DNA of 64,000 bases from Crocinitomicaceae bacterium (GTDB lineage: Bacteria; Bacteroidota; Bacteroidia; Flavobacteriales_D; Crocinitomicaceae), in the NCBI GenBank assembly GCA_021325675.1, contig JAJTCM010000003.1:186001-250000 (forward strand). Direction: 5' to 3'. The position numbers and the translations under genes are program-made. The notes under the pieces were generated by a model. It did not search any database. It saw only the letters and a program-made list of their open reading frames with translations, and was not told where the DNA came from. Within the stretch, counting starts at the first letter, position 1, and each line of letters opens with the position of its first letter. Of this stretch, positions 1 through 7,924 are shown in pieces.

Positions 1-172
1 CTTTGTGTGATTTTTGCTTCATGATCTCAGCGTGTGCTTTCTTAGCGGAAGCCGTAGCCAAATCTGCGTATCCTTGCGGGATAAGGAAGTTACGTCCGTA
101 ACCTGGTTTTACTGTAACCAACTCGTCCTTATATCCCAACTTATCTACGTTTTTCTTTAAGATAATTTCCAT
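1..172 (-). CDS. rplI: 50S ribosomal protein L9, N-terminal part (cut by window edge)
   Basis: The reverse strand from the ATG at 172 reads [19 protein letters not shown] and continues with the L9 N-terminal pattern [13 protein letters not shown], which in this family binds 23S rRNA. About 57 codons lie inside the window; the long helix and C-terminal domain are beyond base 1. It is the last visible gene of rpsF-rpsR-rplI, 30 bases after the rpsR stop. This order is conserved in many bacteria and supports co-transcription from the promoter before rpsF. Confidence 0.95.
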   Translation of the reverse strand, partial: MEIILKKNVDKLGYKDELVTVKPGYGRNFLIPQGYADLATASAKKAHAEIMKQKSHK

Positions 173-202
173 TTTCTTTAATTTTAAATGTTTGACAAGT
201 CG

Positions 203-463
203 TTATTTCAACATATCCCCTACGTAAGGAAGGATAGATAAATGACGAGCTCTTTTAATTGCTTTGTTTACTTTTTTCTGGTATTTTGCAGAAGTACCTG
301 TGATACGTCTAGGCAAAATTTTACCTTGCTCATTAACCAATTTCAACAGGAAGTTAGGATCTTTGTAATCGATGAACTTGATCCCGCTTTTCTTGAAACG
401 GCAGTATTTTTGTTTTTTAATGTCGATGTTAATCGGGGTTAAATAACGAATATCGTTTGACAT
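203..463 (-). CDS. rpsR: 30S ribosomal protein S18
   Basis: An 86-residue basic protein. It has the S18 core: [20 protein letters not shown], the segment [19 protein letters not shown], and the end [14 protein letters not shown]. The family binds the central domain of 16S rRNA as a heterodimer with S6, whose gene lies 26 bases upstream in the same operon. The length is normal. The ATG at 463 gives the short N-terminus usual in Bacteroidota. No anomaly seen. Confidence 0.97.
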   Translation of the reverse strand: MSNDIRYLTPINIDIKKQKYCRFKKSGIKFIDYKDPNFLLKLVNEQGKILPRRITGTSAKYQKKVNKAIKRARHLSILPYVGDMLK

Positions 464-489
464 GTCTTTAATTTTTAAGTGTTAAACAA

Positions 490-849
490 TTAAGCTTCAG
501 CGCTTACTACAGGTTTTGCCTCGCCCATTTTAGCTCTTCTTTTCTCTGCGTAGGTTACGTGGTCCGCATCCATTTTCACAGTTAAGAAACGCATTACGCG
601 CTCGTCACGCTTGAAAGCAATTTCGAGGTCATTAATAATGTTACCTGACCCTTCAAATTGCAACAGGTAGTAAAAACCAGTTGTTTTTTTCTGGATCGGG
701 TAAGCCAGTTTTTTCAATCCCCATGCTTCGCTGTGCTTAAGTGTCCCACCATTAGAGGTGATTTCACTTTCGAATTTTTGCACTGCTTCCTTTGCCTGGT
801 CATCAGACAAAACGGGAGTTAAGATGAAAACAGTTTCGTAAGAATTCAT
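490..849 (-). CDS. rpsF: 30S ribosomal protein S6
   Basis: A 119-residue protein. It starts MNSYETVFILTPVLSDDQ and contains WGLKKLAYPIQKKTTGFYYL, both diagnostic of S6. The C-terminus ends in a short Ala/Lys/Glu-rich tail (about residues 105-119), as in many S6 proteins. It partners S18 in the 30S platform. It is the first gene of the rpsF-rpsR-rplI operon; its start is about 30 bases downstream of the transcription start inferred from the promoter at 883-913. Confidence 0.97.
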   Translation of the reverse strand: MNSYETVFILTPVLSDDQAKEAVQKFESEITSNGGTLKHSEAWGLKKLAYPIQKKTTGFYYLLQFEGSGNIINDLEIAFKRDERVMRFLTVKMDADHVTYAEKRRAKMGEAKPVVSAEA

Positions 850-882
850 AAAATTTATAAATTAATTATTAAAATAAGGGTG

Positions 883-913
883 CAAAGATACAGTTTTATT
901 GGAGAAAATCAAA
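883..913 (-). promoter_or_regulatory. Bacteroidota-type promoter of the rpsF operon
   Basis: On the minus strand a TATCTTTG box (883-890) matches the Bacteroidota -7 consensus TAnnTTTG. A TTTG (910-913) lies 19 bases upstream, the usual position of the -33 element. Initiation a few bases past the box would give a leader of about 30 bases. That is probably too short for a structured S6:S18-binding leader. This is the best two-element promoter match in the window. Confidence 0.8.
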
Positions 914-979
914 TTATTACCAAAAAAAAATCCGGCGCCGCAACGGGTACCGGAAAACAGGATTGCATTTTTTCGTTTT

Positions 980-1327
980 TTATTCCGATTTCACAATCCG
1001 GCGTGTTTCCACGACGTTGCTGTTTTCTTTGATCACGTAAAAATAAACGCCTTTTTTGAGCTCGGACAAATCCAGCTGCGTGCTCTTGTCGTTTAACGGG
1101 ATATGAACCGTGCGGACAACTTCGCCTAAAAGCGTGCAAATCTCAATTTTATCGCAGCTTCCGTGATTAATTGTAATCTTTCCTTTAAACGGGTTCGGAA
1201 AAGCTTTTGGCTCGTCCCCGCTTTCAAGACAGGTATAGTCTTCACTTGCTGCAAAAACCAGGTCCTTCGCCGAAACAGAAGGGGCAAAAGCCAGGAGGAG
1301 GGCAAAGAGAGTAATGTATCTGCTCAT
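980..1327 (-). CDS. Small secreted protein made almost only of a T9SS type A sorting domain
   Basis: The 115 residues begin with a clear signal peptide (residues 1-20, ending SVSA). After about 20 linker residues a T9SS C-terminal domain follows: AFPNPFKGKITI near residue 42, then the typical ICTLLGEVVRTV, LDLSELKKGVYFYVI and a basic RRIVKSE end. Such domains direct export by the type IX system, after which they are normally cleaved off or lipid-anchored. There is almost no cargo before the domain, which is unusual. It may be a remnant of a larger protein or a genuine mini-cargo. It stands alone between the rpsF promoter and the sigma-factor gene. Confidence 0.75.
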   Translation of the reverse strand: MSRYITLFALLLAFAPSVSAKDLVFAASEDYTCLESGDEPKAFPNPFKGKITINHGSCDKIEICTLLGEVVRTVHIPLNDKSTQLDLSELKKGVYFYVIKENSNVVETRRIVKSE

Positions 1328-1526
1328 AGTGCGGGGTTATTTATAACAAATATACACCTTTTTTTGAAAAAAGCAAATTTCCGGGCAACTATTTGATTTT
1401 TCGCGGGTAATTAATGAAAGTTTACCGGTTATGCACGAAAATAAGCTCAACAGAAAAGTAGAAAGTTAACCCGGACCAGGTTTTCCGGCACTTATAATTG
1501 TATACATTTGATCCAGATTTAAAGGT

Positions 1527-2072
1527 GTGATTACCGAAGCAGTTTTACAGGATTTCCGTTCAGGAAAAAAAGAAGCTTACGACCTCGTTTATAAGTCGTA
1601 CGCTCCCGGTATGTTCGGAATCTGCCTGCGCTACACACGATGCAAAGATGATGCGCAGGACGTTTTGCAGGAAAGCTTCATCAAAGTATACATCAACCGG
1701 GAGAAGTTCCTGTCAGGCCAGTCAATCGGCGCCTGGATCAAAACCATCACCATTAACACGGCTTTAACATACATCAAACAAAATTACAGGCTGCAGCTGA
1801 CCGACAATGAGCTGAAACTGGATGAAATGCATTTTGACAGCGAGGAAACACCCGATTATGCGTCGATGCAGCAAAAACTGCTGGCAATCCTCAACCGTCT
1901 GCCGGATGGCTACCGCACTGTTTTCAACCTCTATACCGTTGACAACCTGACCCATAAAGAAATTGCAGAATACCTCGATATATCTGAAAATACATCGAAA
2001 ACCCAATTATTCAAAGCCAAAAAGATGATCCAGGCAATCATCGAACAAGAAAAAATCAGCTATGGAACATGA
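1527..2072 (+). CDS. ECF-type RNA polymerase sigma factor
   Basis: 181 residues. The sigma-70 region 2 is at about residues 20-85 (GICLRYTRCKDDAQDVLQES, then FIKVYINREKF). The region 4 helix-turn-helix is at about 115-175 (LPDGYRTVFNLYTVDNLTHK, then EIAEYLDISENTSKTQLFKA). The start is a GTG at 1527 preceded by AAAGG; no better in-frame ATG precedes region 2. The end overlaps the next gene by 11 bases, so the two are probably translationally coupled. By the usual logic of ECF pairs the downstream membrane protein would be the regulator; that is inference. No two-element promoter was recognised upstream, so autoregulation cannot be judged. Confidence 0.9.
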   Translation: MITEAVLQDFRSGKKEAYDLVYKSYAPGMFGICLRYTRCKDDAQDVLQESFIKVYINREKFLSGQSIGAWIKTITINTALTYIKQNYRLQLTDNELKLDEMHFDSEETPDYASMQQKLLAILNRLPDGYRTVFNLYTVDNLTHKEIAEYLDISENTSKTQLFKAKKMIQAIIEQEKISYGT

Positions 2073-3579
2073 AAACGACATAGACAACTTGTTTCAAAAA
2101 AGTTTTGAGAGCTTCGAAGTTCTTCCCCCGGATGAGCTTAAACAGAAGATTGACGAACAATTGAATTTCAAGGAAAAGAAGCGCCGTTTCTTCGGATTAC
2201 CTTCGGTACTGCCGTTGGCGGCCTGGCTTTTAGGGGGAATTTCTCTTATGGGAGGTGTCATCCTCGCTATTCTTTTGCTTTATACGCCGGGAAGCAAACA
2301 CCATGATAAGTTCCTTGATAAGAATGGAAAATTAGCTACGCTGCCTGCGGCGGTGAGAACAGAAAAGGGAAAACCGGATGAGAAGCAGAATGCAAGCGGG
2401 AAACAGAATGAGACCACCGCAGGCAGCACCGAAGGTAAACAGAGCGGGGAACAGAGTGGGAAACAGGATGAAAATGAGGAACTGAAATCAAATAAGAATA
2501 CGCAGTTAAGCTCTTCTAGCAGCAATTTCAATCAAAGCGAAACACAAGATTCTTCAAACAAAAAAAGCGCTGGTAAGCAGAGAAATCGCAAAAAGAAACA
2601 TAAATCGGGAAACCCGGAGAACACTTTGAGTCATAAGGAGAAGGAAAAGGAGAACGAGAAGGAGAAGGAACGTGAGAATGAGGGAGGAAAACAAAATGAG
2701 GAAAAGCAGCCGGAACAGGATCCGAACAAGCCTGACAAGGAAGATGCTGCTGCGAATACTGCCGATTCACTGACTGCTGCGAAAGAAGCTGCTGCACTCG
2801 CTAAAAAAGATGACAGCTCGGCAAATGACAGCCTGGCGGAAAATTACGTAAAACCGGAACGCAAAAAACCGGAGCCGATTCCCCTGTCGCCTTTCCTCGT
2901 CGGCGTTCAGTTCGGGCTTACGAAAGCGGTCAACAGCTCGGATGAAACCGTTTCTTTCGGAGAGCATAATCCTTTGTATATCAATTTTGACGCCAGCTAC
3001 AGGCGCCGGAAAATCGGTATTGCGAGCGGCTTCAACTACTTCAGTACCGGCGAAAGCGTTAGTTATACGTACACCCAGTCTGATTCTACCCTCGTAACAA
3101 CGTATGAATACATTACGGACGATACCATTCAATATATCTATGACACGAACCAAATGATCATCGACTCGATTTATCATACGATAATTGTGGATTCCACAGC
3201 CGTTGAGGGCTACCAGGTGAACACGAACAGCTTTACGGAAAGCAGCGTTTACCGCGTTTCCTATTTTTCCATTCCTTTTATGCTCTCTTACCAGCAGCGG
3301 CTTTTCTCCAAATTTTACCTGGATTTAATGGCGGGCGGGGTAATTTCTTATCAAAAGCTGAGGTTTACGGAAAACAATAATCCCGCGAATGACAACGTGA
3401 CCCTCAGCGAGCTGGGCTTCAGGCTCTGCGTAAAAACCAACCTGCGCTACCAGTTCAGTAAATTCGGGGTGAGTATCAACAGTAACTTCAATTACGACCT
3501 GAAACCGGTGCAATACCTGCAAACAAGCCGTAAACGGCAGGCCCTGGACTTCGGTGTGGGAATCTGGTATAATTTCTAG
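2062..3579 (+). CDS. Putative anti-sigma factor fused to an outer-membrane beta-barrel by a long charged linker
   Basis: 505 residues with four parts. Residues 1-47 are a charged cytoplasm-like segment. One strongly hydrophobic helix spans about 48-74, with no cleavable signal peptide. A low-complexity tract rich in Lys, Glu, Gln, Asn and Ser spans about 75-272. From about 275 to the end, alternating aromatic strands finish in GVGIWYNF, a C-terminal Phe typical of outer-membrane barrels (porin/OMP_b-brl_2-like). The gene overlaps the ECF sigma gene by 11 bases. I infer a protein anchored in the inner membrane, crossing the periplasm, with its barrel in the outer membrane, able to link surface state to the sigma factor. 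The N-terminus has no zinc-binding anti-sigma motif that I can see, so the anti-sigma role rests on context. Confidence 0.7.
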   Translation: MEHENDIDNLFQKSFESFEVLPPDELKQKIDEQLNFKEKKRRFFGLPSVLPLAAWLLGGISLMGGVILAILLLYTPGSKHHDKFLDKNGKLATLPAAVRTEKGKPDEKQNASGKQNETTAGSTEGKQSGEQSGKQDENEELKSNKNTQLSSSSSNFNQSETQDSSNKKSAGKQRNRKKKHKSGNPENTLSHKEKEKENEKEKERENEGGKQNEEKQPEQDPNKPDKEDAAANTADSLTAAKEAAALAKKDDSSANDSLAENYVKPERKKPEPIPLSPFLVGVQFGLTKAVNSSDETVSFGEHNPLYINFDASYRRRKIGIASGFNYFSTGESVSYTYTQSDSTLVTTYEYITDDTIQYIYDTNQMIIDSIYHTIIVDSTAVEGYQVNTNSFTESSVYRVSYFSIPFMLSYQQRLFSKFYLDLMAGGVISYQKLRFTENNNPANDNVTLSELGFRLCVKTNLRYQFSKFGVSINSNFNYDLKPVQYLQTSRKRQALDFGVGIWYNF

Positions 3580-3598
3580 ATTACAAATAACAACTTTT

Positions 3599-3739
3599 GG
3601 ATCGCAAAGGGAGCAAGCTTTCGCAAAGGACGCCAGGTTTTAAGTAAGAAAAGAGAAAGAAATTCAATAAAACTTAGCGTTGTTCGCCACCTGATATTCT
3701 TTGCAAACTCCGCGTGATACTTTGTGAACTTTGCGATCC
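3599..3739. repeat. Dispersed repeat with 11-bp inverted ends, copy 1
   Basis: The 141-bp element begins with GGATCGCAAAG (3599-3609) and ends with its exact reverse complement CTTTGCGATCC (3729-3739). Further CGCAAAG/CTTTGC words lie inside. The same 11-bp ends bound the element at 8917-9039. It fills most of the gap between two convergent genes. No open reading frame is evident in it. Confidence 0.65.
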
Positions 3740-3826
3740 AGAGCCTGATCTTTGAACCTGGTGTAATTTTTAAGATTATTGAGTAATGAATTAATTAGCA
3801 CATTAATCAATTAGCATATTAACCCA

Positions 3827-4261
3827 TTAATAAGCAGCTTTTTCCTTGGGGTAAGCATTGAACGTGCCTGACGCTACAGCAACCAGCTCGTTTTTCTGGT
3901 TAAAAACCTTAGCTTCGGAAAACAGCAGGCGTTTCCCCGCTTTTATGACTTCCGAATATGCGGTCACGACATCTTTTATCAGCACCGGGCGAATGTATTT
4001 GATGTTCATTTCAACCGTTGCTACAATCCTTTCTTCTTCCACAACGCATGAAAGCGCGGCGATCCCAAGCACACTGTCACACAAGGTTGCAACCAATCCG
4101 CCGTGAGCTGCAAAAGGTGTCGCGAGGTGTTTTTCTTCAATGGAAACGTTGTATTTCACCTTGCCTTTTTCTGTAATGATATAGGAAATACCCAGCAAAT
4201 CGCCAAATTTATTGGACGCGTTGTATTGCTGTATTAAAGGATGTGAGTTAAGAGGATGCAT
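3827..4261 (-). CDS. PaaI-family acyl-CoA thioesterase (hotdog fold)
   Basis: 144 residues, the normal size for a single hotdog domain. The motif AAHGGLVATLCDSVLG (about residues 51-66) matches the PaaI HGG signature and the central helix with its catalytic Asp. A strand pattern EMNIKYIRPV follows. The family hydrolyses aryl- or acyl-CoA thioesters in the cytoplasm; the substrate cannot be told from sequence. Its start overlaps the end of the upstream mscS-like gene by 14 bases, so it is probably the last cistron of the serC operon. The physiological link to serine synthesis is unclear. Confidence 0.85.
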   Translation of the reverse strand: MHPLNSHPLIQQYNASNKFGDLLGISYIITEKGKVKYNVSIEEKHLATPFAAHGGLVATLCDSVLGIAALSCVVEEERIVATVEMNIKYIRPVLIKDVVTAYSEVIKAGKRLLFSEAKVFNQKNELVAVASGTFNAYPKEKAAY

Positions 4262-5063
4262 TTTTCAGATGGGAATCGTTGATGTCTTTTTCCTGGAAGT
4301 GCAGGTACACATATTCATTCATGGCGTGAAGAATGGATTTATTATCAGAAGTTTTTGCCCAGACATTTACCGCAAGATCAATGTTTTCGTGCGTAATGGC
4401 TGCAATGCCGATAACAGGTTTAGGGTCTTTTAAAATGCGTTTTTCCTGCTTGATATAGGCTTCGATCACTTCTTTCGCATGGGCCAGGTTGGTGCCGTTA
4501 TTGAGCTTAAAAGCCACGTCAACCCGGCGTTTGTCCTCACGTGTAAAATTGATCACCATTCCATTCGCAACGGGGCCGTTTGGCAGGATAATCACTTTAT
4601 TATCAGCTGTATTGAGATACGTATTAAAAATCTGTATTTCTTTCACTACACCTTCTTCCCCCATGGCCTTGATCGTATCGCCTACCTTGAAAGGCTTAAA
4701 AGCGAGGATCATCACACCACCGGCAAAATTCGAAAGCGTGCCCGAAAAAGCCATACCGACAGCTAAACCTGCCGCTCCGAGGATCGCTACAAAAGAAGTC
4801 ATTTCGATCCCAAGCTGGTTAATCCCCGTAATGATCACCAAAACTTTGAGGGCAATGGACGTGAGGCTTGTCAGGAAGGAAATCAGTCCTGCGTCCGTTC
4901 TGCTGCGCGTCAGTACTTTTCGCACCGTGCGGGAAGCAAACTTTGCCAGCCAGAAACCAATAATAAAAATAGCGGCTGCAATCAATACATTGGTACCGAT
5001 CCTAATCAATAGCTGATTAATATCCTGGTAATTGTATCCGAATAATTTTTCGAGCTGTTTCAT
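4248..5063 (-). CDS. Small-conductance mechanosensitive channel (MscS family)
   Basis: 271 residues, close to E. coli MscS. There are hydrophobic helices at about 21-43 and 62-85. The pore-lining TM3 is rich in Gly and Ala (GAAGLAVGMAFSGTLSNFAG) and is followed by the beta-domain signature FKPFKVGDTIKAMGEEGVVK and VIILPNGPV. These channels open on hypo-osmotic shock and release solutes across the inner membrane. The gene sits in the serC-serA-methyltransferase run, 6 bases after the methyltransferase stop, and overlaps the thioesterase start by 14 bases. Confidence 0.92.
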   Translation of the reverse strand: MKQLEKLFGYNYQDINQLLIRIGTNVLIAAAIFIIGFWLAKFASRTVRKVLTRSRTDAGLISFLTSLTSIALKVLVIITGINQLGIEMTSFVAILGAAGLAVGMAFSGTLSNFAGGVMILAFKPFKVGDTIKAMGEEGVVKEIQIFNTYLNTADNKVIILPNGPVANGMVINFTREDKRRVDVAFKLNNGTNLAHAKEVIEAYIKQEKRILKDPKPVIGIAAITHENIDLAVNVWAKTSDNKSILHAMNEYVYLHFQEKDINDSHLKNASS

Positions 5064-5069
5064 GAAGTT

Positions 5070-5711
5070 TTATTTTTTCCGGGTAAGCATAATCCCGTCG
5101 CGGATTGGCAGGAGGATCGTTTCAGCCCTCGGATCGTTTTTCACAAATTCGTTGAATTCAAGTATGATTTTCGTTTCCTTATCGTTTGCCTTGACTTCCC
5201 GGATGACTTTCCCTGACCACAAAACATTGTCTGTCAGGATCAAACCGCCGGGTTTTACTTTATCAAAAACGAGGGTATAATAATTCAGGTAATTCTGCTT
5301 ATCGGCATCGATGAACACGATATCAAAGCTTTCCTCCAGTTCGGGAATGAGCTCCATCGCGTTGCCTATGCGGTAATCGATCCGGTCTTTGAAATCCGAT
5401 TTGCTGATATAGCGGCGAACCATAGGCTCAAGCTCTTCGTTCACATCGATGGTAATGAGCTTTCCGTTTTCCGTCAGGCCTTCCGCCAGGCAAAGCGCTG
5501 AATAACCGGTATATGTGCCAATTTCGAGAATCCGTTCCGGGCGCGCCATTTTAGAGATCATGCTCAGCAAACGCCCCTGGAAGTGGCCGCTCAGCATACG
5601 CGGCTGCAAAACCTTCAGGTGGGTCTCGCGGTTCAGTTCCTGCAGGATCGCCGGCTCATCGGAGCTATGTTTACAGACATAGTCGTCTAATTCAGCAGCA
5701 ATAAATTCCAT
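5070..5711 (-). CDS. SAM-dependent O-methyltransferase (class I, COMT-like family)
   Basis: 213 residues. The SAM-binding motif I is EIGTYTGYSALCLAEGL, the acidic motif LITIDVNEELEP follows, and the metal/catechol-type motif is FDIVFIDADKQNYLNYY, as in the metal-dependent methyltransferase-3 family. A typical bacterial member methylates catechol-like or other small hydroxyl groups; the substrate here is unknown. It lies 2 bases downstream of the serA stop, so it is surely co-transcribed with serC-serA. Confidence 0.88.
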   Translation of the reverse strand: MEFIAAELDDYVCKHSSDEPAILQELNRETHLKVLQPRMLSGHFQGRLLSMISKMARPERILEIGTYTGYSALCLAEGLTENGKLITIDVNEELEPMVRRYISKSDFKDRIDYRIGNAMELIPELEESFDIVFIDADKQNYLNYYTLVFDKVKPGGLILTDNVLWSGKVIREVKANDKETKIILEFNEFVKNDPRAETILLPIRDGIMLTRKK

Positions 5712-5713
5712 TC

Positions 5714-6685
5714 TTAGGCTTTAACGGACGAAAAAACACCGAATTCCTGGATAATCAGCTCAGCAAGCTCCAAACCAATGCGGTCCTGCGCTTCAAGCGT
5801 AGCGGCACCAATATGGGGCGTAGCGGCAATTTTCGGGTGGGAAAGCAAATCTTTTCTCGGGTTTGGCTCGTTCTCAAATACGTCAAGCGCAGCAAAAGCT
5901 ACCTGTCCGGAGTTGAGAGCGGCAATCAAAGCTGTTTCGTCTATCACACCACCGCGCGCAGCATTAACGATCCGCACGCCTTTTTTCATTTGGCTGAATT
6001 CTTTTTCACCTAAAACAGCGCTTCCGTCGGCTTGTTTCGGGATATGCAGGGAAATAAAATCGCATTGCGGCAGCACGTCATCCATGATTGTGGTCGTATG
6101 CAATGTTACCTTAACTTGCGTTCCATTGCCGATAATCACAGGGATTTCCACATCACGCTCTTTGTGGTCAAGCGCAACAACGTTCATTCCACAGCCTAAA
6201 GCATACGAAGCCAAAGATTGCCCGATCCGTCCAAAACCAACGATTCCGAGCGTTTTACCGCGCAGCTCGATGCCTTTGGCGTAATTTTTCTTGAGCGTAT
6301 TGAAATCGCCGCTTTCCATGTTTTTATAAGCATCATGCAGGAAACGGGAAACGGTGAACAGTTGTCCCATCACCAATTCAGCAACCGATTGTGAAGAGGA
6401 AGCCGGTGTATTAATGACTTTCAGGCCTTTTTCAAGTGCGTAAGCAACGTCAATGTTATCCATTCCAACGCCACCGCGGCCAATCAGCTTCAGTCCGGGG
6501 CAGGCATCAATCACCTCCTGGCGGACAGTCGTTGCGCTGCGCACCAATACAACTTCGTAATTGTGCTCGTTTACAGCTTTTGCAAGATCTTCCTGGGCTA
6601 CTTTTTCGGTCACCACCAGGTAACCTGCGTTCTCCAGGGCTTTTTTTCCTTCATCGGAAATTCCGTCGTTTGCTAATATTTTCAT
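5714..6685 (-). CDS. serA: D-3-phosphoglycerate dehydrogenase
   Basis: The enzyme oxidises 3-phosphoglycerate to 3-phosphohydroxypyruvate with NAD, the first step of serine synthesis. Visible motifs are the NAD-binding GFGRIG (about residues 150-155), the Arg loop NAARGGVIDET, DVFENEPNP, and the catalytic His in ATPHIGAATLEAQDRIG. At about 323 residues it is the short type without a C-terminal ACT domain, so serine feedback through ACT is not expected. The ATG at 6685 is preferred because an in-frame GTG at 6694 lies in the probable ribosome-binding stretch. It follows serC, which supplies the next step. Confidence 0.93.
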   Translation of the reverse strand: MKILANDGISDEGKKALENAGYLVVTEKVAQEDLAKAVNEHNYEVVLVRSATTVRQEVIDACPGLKLIGRGGVGMDNIDVAYALEKGLKVINTPASSSQSVAELVMGQLFTVSRFLHDAYKNMESGDFNTLKKNYAKGIELRGKTLGIVGFGRIGQSLASYALGCGMNVVALDHKERDVEIPVIIGNGTQVKVTLHTTTIMDDVLPQCDFISLHIPKQADGSAVLGEKEFSQMKKGVRIVNAARGGVIDETALIAALNSGQVAFAALDVFENEPNPRKDLLSHPKIAATPHIGAATLEAQDRIGLELAELIIQEFGVFSSVKA

Positions 6686-6756
6686 TTTTTTCACTTTTAA
6701 TCTTTGGTTGTTACTTTGTATAGGTGAAAGATCTTCGCCTTTGCAACAACTTTATT

Positions 6757-7830
6757 TTACCCGTTTACCCGTGTAAACTCTTTCATCACGTCCACTAAAA
6801 CCTGAACACTGGAGAGCGGTAAGGCATTGTACATTGATGCGCGGTAGCCACCAACGGAACGGTGTCCCGGTAAGCCAACAATTCCGGCGCCTTTCCAGGC
6901 TGCATCAAATTTGTCACCGAGTGATTCATCGTGCAGCTTGAAGCAAATGTTCATTTTAGAGCGATCTTCTGTGTTTACTGTCCCGAAAAACAGCGGATTG
7001 GAATCAATTTCATTGTATAGCAGCTCAGCTTTCGCATTGTTCTCCGCTTCTTTTGCTTTTACGCCGCCGTTAGCCAGCAAATTGCGCAGGTTAAGCATAG
7101 CTACGTATACCGAAAATACCGGTGGTGTGTTGAGCATGGATTCTTTTTCAACGTGCTGCTTCAGATCGAGGTAAGTCGGCATGAACGGTGAAGTTGATTT
7201 CCCGAGGATTTCATCTTTAACGATATAAAGCGTTGCACCGGCAGGCCCGAGGTTTTTCTGCGCCCCGGCGTAAATCAGGTCAAAGTCCGCGACATTGATT
7301 TCTTTGGAGAAAATATCGGAGGACATATCGCAAACGAGCGGCAGGTCCGTTTTCGGAAATTCATGGTACTGCGTTCCGTAAATCGTATTATTGGAAGTGA
7401 AATGCAGGTAATCCATACCGGAAGGGATCTCCAGGTTTTTCGGGATGTACGTAAAGCCTTTGTCTTCGGATGAAGCGATCACATTCACATCTATCCCGGC
7501 TTTTTTGGCTTCTTTGATCGCCCCGGAAGCCCATGTCCCTGTGTTGATGTAAGCCGCTTTTTTGTTTTCGCGCATCATGTTCAGGGCAACAATCGTAAAC
7601 CCGAGCGTTGCGCCGCCCTGCAGGTAAGCTACGGAGTAACCCGCCGGCACGTTGAGTGCTTTTTTCACCAGGTCGAGCGCTTCGTCCATGACGGCAACAT
7701 AGTCTTTGTGACGGTGAGAGACTTCGAGAATTGAGAGTCCGTTAAAATCCAATACGGCATCCGCCGCCTGTTTAAATACTTCCTGGGGTAAAATGCAAGG
7801 ACCCGCGCCAAAATTGTGTTTCATGTTCAA
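6757..7830 (-). CDS. serC: Phosphoserine aminotransferase
   Basis: 357 residues, the normal length. The N-terminus MKHNFGAGPCILPQEVF matches SerC. The PLP lysine lies in DLIYAGAQKNLGPAGATLYI, and GLPGHRSVGGYRASMYNALP is the conserved C-terminal phosphate-binding segment. The enzyme converts 3-phosphohydroxypyruvate plus glutamate to phosphoserine. An alternative ATG two codons into the gene (MNMKHNF) would remove only two residues. It heads a five-gene minus-strand operon with serA, a methyltransferase, mscS and a thioesterase. The 94 bases upstream hold two small hairpins but no box I would defend. Confidence 0.95.
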   Translation of the reverse strand: MNMKHNFGAGPCILPQEVFKQAADAVLDFNGLSILEVSHRHKDYVAVMDEALDLVKKALNVPAGYSVAYLQGGATLGFTIVALNMMRENKKAAYINTGTWASGAIKEAKKAGIDVNVIASSEDKGFTYIPKNLEIPSGMDYLHFTSNNTIYGTQYHEFPKTDLPLVCDMSSDIFSKEINVADFDLIYAGAQKNLGPAGATLYIVKDEILGKSTSPFMPTYLDLKQHVEKESMLNTPPVFSVYVAMLNLRNLLANGGVKAKEAENNAKAELLYNEIDSNPLFFGTVNTEDRSKMNICFKLHDESLGDKFDAAWKGAGIVGLPGHRSVGGYRASMYNALPLSSVQVLVDVMKEFTRVNG

Positions 7831-7892
7831 AATTTATTTATCTGATTTTGTATCAGCCCGATAAGCGGGATATGTTTAAAAAATATGTATAA

Positions 7893-7920
7893 AAAAAGCC
7901 CCGTGTTGTGCGGAGCTTTT
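7893..7920 (-). terminator. Intrinsic terminator after the THX gene
   Basis: On the minus strand AAAGCTCCG, a 7-base loop and CGGGGCTTT form a 9-bp stem with one G-U pair, followed by a run of T. It lies directly after the THX stop and upstream of serC, separating the two transcription units. Confidence 0.8.
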
Positions 7921-7924
7921 CGTA

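Noticed and set aside
7831-7892. Small hairpins before serC considered as a riboswitch
   Set aside because: The short stems (CCCGCTTATCGGG and CTGATACAAAATCAG) do not resemble any known amino-acid riboswitch class.
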